Origin: CAINVV01 sp963663005
GTDB taxonomy: Bacteria; Bacteroidota; Bacteroidia; Bacteroidales; Prolixibacteraceae
DNA: 64,000 nucleotides
Direction of reading: 5' to 3'
Assembly: GCA_963663005.2 (NCBI GenBank)
Contig: CAXXHH010000014.1
Location: forward strand, 124,001-188,000
The position numbers and the translations under genes were made by a program. Below, one piece after another: positions 53,666 through 61,534 of this stretch. A model generated the notes under the pieces. It searched no databases. It was given only the letters and a program-made list of their open reading frames with translations, and was not told the origin of the DNA. The stretch's first letter is position 1; every line of letters begins with the position of its first letter.

Positions 53666-54334
53666 TTATGACGCCAACTGATTCAGGTATTCGACTGCCC
53701 TTTGCGGATCGGGTGCGTAAAAATCGGCGCCAATACTTCTGCAGAAATCGGCATTAACGGGAGCACCACCAATTAAGATCTTCGTTTCAGGAACAAGACC
53801 CTTTATCCCGGCAACGATCTCACCCATGTTCACCATGGTAGTTGTCAGCAATGCAGACAATCCGACAACAGCGCCGGGGTTATCTTTCAAAGCTGCGATG
53901 AAACGGTCTGAGGCAACATCCACACCAAGATCTACGATAGTCCATCCGCCACCCTCAACCATCATGGCCACCAGATTTTTACCAATATCGTGCAAGTCAC
54001 CCCGCACGGTACCTACAATAAAAGTCCCTTTTGATTTCATCTGACCCGATGCAAAAAAAGGCTTTAACTGAATCATTGATGCTCCCATCGCCTTGGCCGA
54101 CATTAGCATCTGTGGAACATAAATCTTGTTTTCAGAGAATTTTCTGCCTACGTTTCCCATGGCGGGAATTAATGCGTCTTCCAGGATTCGCTGGGGATGC
54201 AGACCAGATTCCAGCGCCATCCGGGTTAATTCCTGTGCTCCATCCATCCCTTTTAAATGCGGCGGAAAGGGTGATTTCGCATCAATTTTACCATTCTCGA
54301 CGGCCTCCAGAAGTTTCTCAATTAATTCGCACAT
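53666..54334 (-). CDS. Corrinoid (B12-binding) methyl carrier protein
   Basis: A 222-residue two-domain protein like MtaC/MtbC. The helical N-terminal cap has LIPAMGNVGRKFSENKIYVPQMLMSAKAM. The Rossmann domain has the cobalt-ligand motif DLHDIG (residues 113-118, His115) and SALLTTTMVNM and ILIGGAPVN, which hold the corrin tail. It carries the methyl group for the UroD-fold methyltransferase. No activator (RamA-type) or MtaB/MttB substrate enzyme is in the window. Confidence 0.93.
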   Translation of the reverse strand: MCELIEKLLEAVENGKIDAKSPFPPHLKGMDGAQELTRMALESGLHPQRILEDALIPAMGNVGRKFSENKIYVPQMLMSAKAMGASMIQLKPFFASGQMKSKGTFIVGTVRGDLHDIGKNLVAMMVEGGGWTIVDLGVDVASDRFIAALKDNPGAVVGLSALLTTTMVNMGEIVAGIKGLVPETKILIGGAPVNADFCRSIGADFYAPDPQRAVEYLNQLAS

Positions 54335-54469
54335 CTACGTATTGTTTAGTCTTTTGATCACTATTGAAAAACAAAAATAGCCATCATTCAGAGTGAAATC
54401 TAAATCAATTTTTACTACTTTCGATGCGATATTAACATAATTCGCCGATTTTGTGCAATAATTACCATT

Positions 54470-55333
54470 ATGCCAGCCAAATTTGAACAGGTAGTTCTGA
54501 AGGAGGAGGAATCTTTTTCCATCGGTATTTTTCAGGACAATCTTGAGAAGAGTACCTGGCATTATCATAATGATTTTGAGATCAGCTTTATTACGGAAGG
54601 AACCGGTAAAAGAATTGTCGCTGATTCTATCGAAGAATTTCAACCGGGCGACCTGGTTTTCATCGGGCGAAACCTTCCACATGTTTGGATAGCAGACAAA
54701 GAGCAGCGGGGATTATCGAACAGAACTCTGGAAATGGTCTATCTACAATTCTCCAGCAATATTTTCTTTCCTCAGCTCCTCGCGCTACCCGAATTCAAAC
54801 AGATAAAACATGCGCTGGAAATGTCTGACCGTGGAATACACATTGTCGGTCAAACGTTGAATGAAGTAAGCGAACTGATGCTTCAACTCCCATATTTAAA
54901 CAGCTTTGACCGCATGACCTATTTCTTCCGGATGATGCATATCATCGGTCAAAGCGATTCAAATATCCATCTTGCAAGCGAGGAGTACCTAAAAAAGAGG
55001 TTCCGGACCGGGAACAAGAGGATTAGCATTTTGCACGATTACCTAATGAACCACTACCGCGAAGACATTGATCTGACCAGACTGGCCAGTCTGGTAAATA
55101 TGGCAGAAGGATCGCTGTGCCGGTTTTTCAAAATGAATGTCGGACTTTCAATCTTTGAATATCTTAACCAGATTAAGGTGGAATTTGCCTGCAATCTACT
55201 AATGAACAAGGAGATGAATATGGCGGATGTTAGTTTCGACAGTGGATTTAATAATCTCAGTCATTTCAACAAACAATTTCGAAAATACACGGGCGTTACC
55301 CCAACGGAATATCGAAAAGTACGGGCGGGATAG
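54470..55333 (+). CDS. AraC-family transcriptional regulator
   Basis: A 287-residue regulator. The cupin half has WHYHNDFEISFITEGTGKRIVADSIEEFQPGDLVFIGRNLPHVW. The DNA-binding half has LTRLASLVNMAEGSLCRFFKMNVGLSIFEYLNQIKVEFAC and MADVSFDSGFNNLSHFNKQFRKYTGVTPTEYRKVR. It is divergent from the corrinoid-protein gene (135 bases) and convergent with the glycyl-radical activase gene, so it is a candidate regulator of either module. Confidence 0.92.
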   Translation: MPAKFEQVVLKEEESFSIGIFQDNLEKSTWHYHNDFEISFITEGTGKRIVADSIEEFQPGDLVFIGRNLPHVWIADKEQRGLSNRTLEMVYLQFSSNIFFPQLLALPEFKQIKHALEMSDRGIHIVGQTLNEVSELMLQLPYLNSFDRMTYFFRMMHIIGQSDSNIHLASEEYLKKRFRTGNKRISILHDYLMNHYREDIDLTRLASLVNMAEGSLCRFFKMNVGLSIFEYLNQIKVEFACNLLMNKEMNMADVSFDSGFNNLSHFNKQFRKYTGVTPTEYRKVRAG

Positions 55334-55352
55334 GCCACGCAGCTGTCGTACG

Positions 55353-56252
55353 TTATCCGATACAGGCTGCTATTCCATATTCCCGAAATATCGCCAAAGC
55401 ACGTGATTGCGCCTCACTGGTTGGCTCCTGAAACAACTGAAAATCACTGAACCTTCCCAACTTCTGGTATTTTGTTTGCGCAATCTTGTGGTATGGTAAA
55501 AGATTCACATCAATCTTCTCACCTGGCAATCCGGACAAGAAGCGCGCTGTTTCAGTCATATTCCCGATATCGTCGTTCACATCGCCGATTAACGGAATCC
55601 GTACATTCACCTTCGCGCCTGTTTCGGCCAGGATTTTAAGATTTGCCAGAATTTTTTCGTTGGGCACACCCGTCCACTTTTTATGCCTCTCCGAATCCAT
55701 CATCTTCAAGTCGAATAAAAATAAATCGGTGCTCCTGGCAACTTCAAGCAAAATATCTGTCGCCACTAAACCAGCAGTATCTACGGCCCGATGGATTCCG
55801 TGCCTGCCACATTCTTCAAGCAACGGGATCAAAGTATCCGGGTGCAGCAATGGTTCGCCGCCTGAAAATGTAACTCCCCCACCCGACTGATCGAAAAATA
55901 TCCGCTCCTTATGAATCTCCGTCATCACCTCGCCAACCGACATCCGTTTCCCCGAAATTTCGATGGCTTTCGTCGGACAAACAGCTGCGCACTCTCCTGT
56001 TATACTGCATATTCCATTGTCGGTGACGATGCCTTCCGCCGTTAGAGTGAGTGCCTTCTCCGGACAAGCAGTCACACACGTACCGCATTTGATACACTTT
56101 GCCGGAGCATACATCCGCTCCCGATCCATCGAAATTCCCTCCGGATTGTGGCACCACCGGCAATTTAGATTGCATCCCTTGAAGAATATAACGATCCGGA
56201 TACCAGGCCCATCATTAATAGCATAGCGTTTGATGTCAAAGATATTGGCCAT
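55353..56252 (-). CDS. Glycyl-radical enzyme activating protein (radical SAM)
   Basis: A 299-residue activase when started at the ATG at 56252 (MANIFDIKRYAINDGPGIR), 22 bases after the enzyme stop; a longer in-frame reading would overlap the enzyme gene. The radical-SAM cluster motif is FKGCNLNCRWCHNPEG. Two ferredoxin-like 4Fe-4S sites follow, CIKCGTCVTACPEKA and CSITGECAAVCPTKA. GGGVTFSGGEPLLHP is the SAM-binding GGE motif. It makes the glycyl radical on the neighbouring enzyme. Confidence 0.94.
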   Translation of the reverse strand: MANIFDIKRYAINDGPGIRIVIFFKGCNLNCRWCHNPEGISMDRERMYAPAKCIKCGTCVTACPEKALTLTAEGIVTDNGICSITGECAAVCPTKAIEISGKRMSVGEVMTEIHKERIFFDQSGGGVTFSGGEPLLHPDTLIPLLEECGRHGIHRAVDTAGLVATDILLEVARSTDLFLFDLKMMDSERHKKWTGVPNEKILANLKILAETGAKVNVRIPLIGDVNDDIGNMTETARFLSGLPGEKIDVNLLPYHKIAQTKYQKLGRFSDFQLFQEPTSEAQSRALAIFREYGIAACIG

Positions 56253-56274
56253 CTTGTCTGTGAATGTCGATGAA

Positions 56275-58740
56275 TCAGAAACCAGCATTTTCGGTTCTTT
56301 CGATGACCTCCTGCTGAAGATCTGCATTCATATCGTTAAAATAATCGCTGTATCCTGCCATGCGCACCATCAGGTCGCGGTAATCCGACGGACAAGCCTG
56401 CGCGGCCAGTAATGTCGCGGTATCCACGATGTTGAACTGTACATGGTGACCGCCAAGGGTAAAATAACTCCGAACCAGCTGCCCGAGTTTGACAATGTCT
56501 TCCTCCTTCTTAAGCAATGTTGGCAAAAAACGCAGATTCAATAATGTTCCTCCGGATTTCACCTGATCGAATTTCGACATCGATTTTACTACCGCGGAAG
56601 GTCCGTGTGTGTCGGCACCGTGGGATGGCGAGGTACCGTCAGAAATTGATTTCCCGGCCAACCGGCCGTTTGGAGTTGCTCCCATGACCTTACCAAAATA
56701 GACGTGGCAAGTGGTCGAAAGCATGTTCAGATGATAACGACCACCAGCTTTGATATTGGGCTTTCCGTCGATAGCTTCAACTAAATCATCGTACACTTTC
56801 ACGGCAATGGAATCGGCGTACTCGTCGTCATTTCCGAAGAACGGCGTACGGTTCATGATCGTCTGGCGCAAAACCTCCTCACCTTTGAAGTCGTTCAGCA
56901 CAGCATTTAAAACCCGATCCATCGAAAATGTTCGTTCCTCGAACACATGCTTTTTGAGCGATGTCAAACTGTCGGTAGTTGTACCCAGTCCGCAACATTG
57001 GATGTAGCTGGTGTTGTAACGCGGTCCACCGTCGTAATAGTCGCGGCCTCGCGAAATACAATCGTCAATCACGACCGACAAAAATGGTGCGGGGGAATAT
57101 TTGGCAAACATGCGATCGATGTAATTACTGACGCGCATTTTAAGATCCACCACATAATTGAGCTGTTTCAGAAAAGCCGCATAGAGTTCATCGTAGCTTT
57201 CGAACTTGCGTGGATCGCCCGTTTCCGGACCAACGCGAATTCCGGTAACCGGATTCAGACCATTGTTCAGCGTCACCTCCAGAATCTTTGGAACGTTGAG
57301 ATAACCCGTGAGCAGATAGGCCTCCTTACCGAAAGCGCCGACTTCGATGCAACCGCTGCATCCACCTTCGCGGGCATCCTGCAACGATTTTCCCTGACGC
57401 AACAACTCTTTCACATAAATATCCGGATTAAAGACGGATGGATACCCGTGTCCCTGACGAATAACTTTGGCTGCGGCATGCAGAAATTTATCCGGAGTCT
57501 TCGTACTGATGTGCACAGAACTGCCGGGTTGCAGGATATGCAACTCCTCGATAATCTCCAGCATAATGTAAGAGACCTCACTGGTGCCGTCGCTGCCGTC
57601 GCCCTTGATGCCGCCAATATTGATATTTGTAAAGTCGTTATAAGTTCCGCTCTCCCGGGCGGTGATTCCTACTTTCGGAGGAGCTGGATGATTGTTAACC
57701 TTTATCCAAAAGCAGGAAAGCAGTTCTTTGGCTTCTTCGCGGGTAAGCGTGCCGTCTGCAATCCCCGCATTATAAAACGGAGCGAGATGCTGATCGAAAT
57801 GCCCCGGGTTCATGGCATCCCAGCCATTCAGTTCGGTTATGGTGCCAAGATGAACAAACCAATACATCTGAATGGCTTCCCATAGATTACGGGGAGAATG
57901 GGCAGGCACCCTGCGACAAACTTCCGCAATTTTCAGGAGTTCGGCCTTCCTGGTAAGGTCTGGTTCGTGCATGGCCAATTCCTCAGCCAGCGCGGCATGC
58001 CGTTCGGCAAAAAGAATGACAGCATCGCACGAAATATCCATCGCCTTCCATTCTTCAGCTTTGTCTGTGGCATCGGGGTCGTTCAGGTAATCCAGCGAAG
58101 CAATATTCGCTGCGATATCCTGTTTAAAATCGATCATTCCTTTGCGGTAAATTTTACCGTCCAGCGTGGTATGACCAGGAGCACGCTGCTCCATAAATTC
58201 GGTAAACATTCCGGCCTCATAGGCCAGACGCCACTCATTCGGAACATGAGCAAAGATCCTTTCGCGCTGAGTTTTGCCCTGCCAGAACGGGATCACCTCC
58301 CTGGCATATGTATCGATATCCTCCTGACTGATTGTATACCGCTGCAACTCACGCGTATTCAAAACATGCAGGTCTTCGACGCTGTGGCATGTCAGTTCCG
58401 GGAATGTAGGAACTGATTTAGGCTTCGGTCCGCGTTCTCCGACTATCAGTTCTCCTTCACCCAGGTAAATTTCCTTGTGCTTACAGAAGTCGAGAAAATT
58501 GGAAGCCCGTAGTACCGGGATCGACATCTTCCCGAAATTTTCTTTGTAGAAAGCTGTTTCGTGCAAGGCTCGCTCGATCGTTAAACTTGGCTCCGTCTCG
58601 AAACTAAGCTTACGAAGCTTCTGTATGCGTTCATTCATTCCCGGACCGATTTTCACAGGATCGCCGGACTGATAGAAATTCCCCTCGCTGGAGGCAGGTC
58701 GGATGGGAGTTTGGGCATGTTGAATAATTTTTTCAAACAT
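56275..58740 (-). CDS. Glycyl radical enzyme, HypD-like (hydroxyproline dehydratase-related)
   Basis: An 821-residue glycyl radical enzyme. The radical Gly796 is in VRMAGYSDYFN and the catalytic Cys464 in EGGCSGCIEVGAFGKEAYLLTGY, with Glu466 two residues on. An extra Cys461 precedes it. Blocks such as MFTEFMEQRAPGHT, NGWDAMNPGHFDQHL, TYNDFTNINIGG and LSTTCHVYFGKVMGATPNGR match, from memory, trans-4-hydroxy-L-proline dehydratase more than CutC, PFL or glycerol dehydratase. The pyrroline-5-carboxylate reductase gene that often accompanies hypD is absent, so the substrate stays open. Confidence 0.9.
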   Translation of the reverse strand: MFEKIIQHAQTPIRPASSEGNFYQSGDPVKIGPGMNERIQKLRKLSFETEPSLTIERALHETAFYKENFGKMSIPVLRASNFLDFCKHKEIYLGEGELIVGERGPKPKSVPTFPELTCHSVEDLHVLNTRELQRYTISQEDIDTYAREVIPFWQGKTQRERIFAHVPNEWRLAYEAGMFTEFMEQRAPGHTTLDGKIYRKGMIDFKQDIAANIASLDYLNDPDATDKAEEWKAMDISCDAVILFAERHAALAEELAMHEPDLTRKAELLKIAEVCRRVPAHSPRNLWEAIQMYWFVHLGTITELNGWDAMNPGHFDQHLAPFYNAGIADGTLTREEAKELLSCFWIKVNNHPAPPKVGITARESGTYNDFTNINIGGIKGDGSDGTSEVSYIMLEIIEELHILQPGSSVHISTKTPDKFLHAAAKVIRQGHGYPSVFNPDIYVKELLRQGKSLQDAREGGCSGCIEVGAFGKEAYLLTGYLNVPKILEVTLNNGLNPVTGIRVGPETGDPRKFESYDELYAAFLKQLNYVVDLKMRVSNYIDRMFAKYSPAPFLSVVIDDCISRGRDYYDGGPRYNTSYIQCCGLGTTTDSLTSLKKHVFEERTFSMDRVLNAVLNDFKGEEVLRQTIMNRTPFFGNDDEYADSIAVKVYDDLVEAIDGKPNIKAGGRYHLNMLSTTCHVYFGKVMGATPNGRLAGKSISDGTSPSHGADTHGPSAVVKSMSKFDQVKSGGTLLNLRFLPTLLKKEEDIVKLGQLVRSYFTLGGHHVQFNIVDTATLLAAQACPSDYRDLMVRMAGYSDYFNDMNADLQQEVIERTENAGF

Positions 58741-58850
58741 GAGAGAAAAGTTGAGTGTTGAACGTGTAGGGACACATCGTGATGTGTCCTAGTTTGTTGA
58801 AAGTTGAAAGTGTAGGGACGCATCGTGTGCGTCCTTGCTTGTTGAAAGAG
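58741..58850. repeat. Composite repeat: GTTGAAAGTG words plus two GGACRCA palindromes
   Basis: Two palindromes follow TGTAG: GGACACATC-GT-GATGTGTCC (58770-58789, perfect 9 bp arms) and GGACGCA-TCGTG-TGCGTCC (58816-58834). They alternate with AAAGTTGA/GTTGAAAGTG words like those of the long purine repeats. It lies just upstream of the glycyl radical enzyme start. The remaining bases to 59062 show no gene or clear signal. Confidence 0.75.
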
Positions 58851-59062
58851 AAAGCCTGAGTGGGACTAATTATAGAACATCAGACAACTGAATAATCGTC
58901 TGTACGTTTTAACGAGAGTAGAGTTGGGTTCAAAATTTTCCATGCAATGAGCCGGACAATAGTTTCACGACTTGTCACAAAAATAAGGAAATAAATTAAA
59001 ATCGCATTTATATATGAAAATGCGTCAACGTTGAAGTAAGCAATTCGTTGATTCCTTTGGGT

Positions 59063-60673
59063 CTACGCTTTTGAAGGAATGGAGAAATAAAAAGTACTGC
59101 CCTTCCCGGGATCACTCTCAACCCAGATTTTCCCGGCATGCTTTTCGATGAACCCTTTACAAAGAATCAGTCCGAGACCTGTCCCTTTTTCGCTGTTTGT
59201 TCCGGGTGATGAATAGGTTTCATCAATTTTGAAAAGCTTAGCTATTTCATTTTCTTTAATGCCAACCCCATTGTCTTTCACAAAAACAACTATTTCATTT
59301 TCCTTTTCTTCGGCAACGATCTCGATGACACCACCATTGTAGGTGAATTTAATGGCATTTGAAAGGAGATTTCGCAAGACACTTTTTATCATGGCCACAT
59401 CCGCGAAGCCGAGTAATTCTTTTGGAGCCTTTATCTGGATCGTGATTGACTTCTGCTGCGCAGTTTCATTTAGTAAATCCGCGGTATCTCGAATCAACGA
59501 GTACAGGTTCGTCGATAACGGATTAAACTGTAATCGGCCGGTTTGTGCACGGGACCACTCCAACAGATTACTCAGCAAATCCATTGCCCTGTATGAAGAT
59601 TGCAGAATAATTTCGGCGTACTTCTCAATTTCTTCATAATCATTTGACCGAACCTGTTCTAAAAGCAGGTCACTGAATCCGACGATCGTATTGAACGGAC
59701 TCTTCAGATCGTGTGCTATGATGGAAAAAAATTTATCCTTGGTGGCATTAAGCTCGTGCAGCTGAAGTTTACTAGCCTGAAGCTCGTGTTCCGCTTGCCG
59801 TCGTTCCAGCTCGGCTGCTGCGTGCGGGGCAATCAGTTTAAGCAGCGTTTCCGCTCTGTTGGAATCTGTCATCGGACGATGGCCAATAATTGCAATCAGC
59901 CCTATCGGCTTCCCTTTTGAATCCCAGAGAGTAGTTCCATAGTAACTTTCGGCATTAAGCTCCTGAAGCGCTTCGTCTAGAGGGAACAGAGATTGTACTC
60001 CCCGCTTGTAACAACACACCCGGTCGCTTACAACCCTGCCGCAAGGAGTGTCCTTTAATGCATACCGAACGTTCGACTCGAACTTCCCATCATTATAAAC
60101 CGCAACAGTCTGCGCATTGAGGCCGTCGCCTTCAAGTCTGTCGATGCAGATATAATCCATCTTTAACGTCTGAGCCAAATACCTGGCCATCGACATGAAA
60201 TAATCTTCCCCAGTTGAAGGCAATCCACATCTCAGCAAAAAAGTTTGGGAATCGGCGATTAGTTTCCGTTCGGTGATATCGCTGAATACGGTTGCAAAGT
60301 ATCCTCTTTGGGGAGAAAAAACAGAAATCTCGAATTGCCTGTCGAGCGGCTCGTAATAAGTCTGAAACAGCTGATTTTTACCGGTTTCTGCAACTTCGTT
60401 GTAAATATTTATGAATGGAGCCGAAGTACTTCCATAGACGTAGGTCGCTAAATTTCCCTTTGCTTTTGATGCAGAAATCCCTACATGCCTTTCAAAAGCA
60501 GGATTTACATCAATAATCCGGTAATCTACCGGTCTGTTTATTGAATCGTAAATAATTTTGTGAAAGGCAAATCCTTCCGACATTTGGTCAAATAAAGCAC
60601 GATATTTAGCTTCACTTGCATTAAAAAATCCATTGGATTGCTCTGCATCAACATTACCCCACATACCGCACAA
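59063..60673 (-). CDS. PAS-GAF sensor histidine kinase, soluble
   Basis: A 536-residue kinase without membrane helices. A PAS domain covers about residues 20-137 (YRALFDQMSEGFAFHKII to YFATVFSDITERK). A GAF domain covers about 145-290 (LKMDYICIDRLEGDGLNAQTVAVYNDG, TPCGRVVSDRVCCYKRGV). The kinase core has His321 in FFSIIAHDLKSPFNTIVGFSDLL, then NLLSNAIKFTYNGG, VKDNGVGIKENEI and KGTGLGLILCKGFIEKHAGKIWVESDPGKGS. No response regulator is adjacent, so it is an orphan. Confidence 0.92.
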   Translation of the reverse strand: MCGMWGNVDAEQSNGFFNASEAKYRALFDQMSEGFAFHKIIYDSINRPVDYRIIDVNPAFERHVGISASKAKGNLATYVYGSTSAPFINIYNEVAETGKNQLFQTYYEPLDRQFEISVFSPQRGYFATVFSDITERKLIADSQTFLLRCGLPSTGEDYFMSMARYLAQTLKMDYICIDRLEGDGLNAQTVAVYNDGKFESNVRYALKDTPCGRVVSDRVCCYKRGVQSLFPLDEALQELNAESYYGTTLWDSKGKPIGLIAIIGHRPMTDSNRAETLLKLIAPHAAAELERRQAEHELQASKLQLHELNATKDKFFSIIAHDLKSPFNTIVGFSDLLLEQVRSNDYEEIEKYAEIILQSSYRAMDLLSNLLEWSRAQTGRLQFNPLSTNLYSLIRDTADLLNETAQQKSITIQIKAPKELLGFADVAMIKSVLRNLLSNAIKFTYNGGVIEIVAEEKENEIVVFVKDNGVGIKENEIAKLFKIDETYSSPGTNSEKGTGLGLILCKGFIEKHAGKIWVESDPGKGSTFYFSIPSKA

Positions 60674-60834
60674 TTTAATTTAACCGCTAGTTCGCTAATG
60701 ACTGGTTAAGATATAAAGTACTCTCATTATGCTAAGGGGTCACAACAAGCAGAATTTCAAAGATATTAAAAAGTGATTAGGTGGGAAGGAAATTGCAATA
60801 TAAATTGAAAAAAATTGAATTTTTGATAACAATT

Positions 60835-61407
60835 CTATAATATTTCAACAATAATCTCATCCAATGTACGTTTTGGCACATGATGAACCTGATTCTCATC
60901 GCGCCAGTATTTGACATCGTCATCTTTCATCGCTTCCAGAACGACCGTCTCAACGGGCTTGCCGAGTGCCAATACCTGAATGATTTCATACCGGTCGGAA
61001 AGGCTTAATGCTTCCCTTAATTTGTTGCGATTGACCGAATACACGATACATCCTCCGTAACCCGCTTCCACAGCACCCAAAAGAATACTCTGCGCCGCAA
61101 TGCCGTCATCACAAAGGTAGTTGCCAGGAATCAGGTTGTCGTTCAACATTATGATGTACGCAGCAGGCCGCTCCCCCTCTTCCGGACCAGACCAATAAGT
61201 CAGGTAACCGGCCCAGCCAAGGTGCTCGAAAATTTTAGCATTGACTGATTCGCTCGTGCTTAGAATATATTTTAACGGCTGGGCATTTCTGGCTGAAGCC
61301 GAATTCCGGGCCAGATCGACCCAATCCCTCAATTGATTCACCGTAATCTTCTCTGACTGATGAAACCGTCTGTAACTTCTATTTTTTAGTACAAGATCTT
61401 TAAGCAT
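60835..61407 (-). CDS. Nitroreductase-family FMN oxidoreductase
   Basis: A 190-residue flavoprotein started at the ATG at 61407 (MLKDLVLKNRSYRRFHQSEKI); a longer reading to 61464 lacks family support. FMN-contacting features are RSYRRF, ARNSASARNAQPLKYIL and the later GGCIVYSVNRNKLREALSL and VLALGKPVETVVLE. Substrate unknown. Divergent from the glycosidase fusion with 127 bases between. Confidence 0.88.
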   Translation of the reverse strand: MLKDLVLKNRSYRRFHQSEKITVNQLRDWVDLARNSASARNAQPLKYILSTSESVNAKIFEHLGWAGYLTYWSGPEEGERPAAYIIMLNDNLIPGNYLCDDGIAAQSILLGAVEAGYGGCIVYSVNRNKLREALSLSDRYEIIQVLALGKPVETVVLEAMKDDDVKYWRDENQVHHVPKRTLDEIIVEIL

Positions 61408-61534
61408 CGCAATTATATTATTTTTGAATAAAAAATGGGAACGGGTTAAGTGATCCCACAACAATCAACTTCAAGACGCTTCCCTTCCAAAATAAATAGT
61501 GAAATTTATTCCCAAATGTAAAAATTATATCCTG

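Noticed and set aside
56947..57885. A 312-codon plus-strand open frame inside the glycyl radical enzyme gene
   Set aside because: It is entirely antisense to a well-supported enzyme gene, has no recognisable domain, and its composition mirrors the other strand's codon use.
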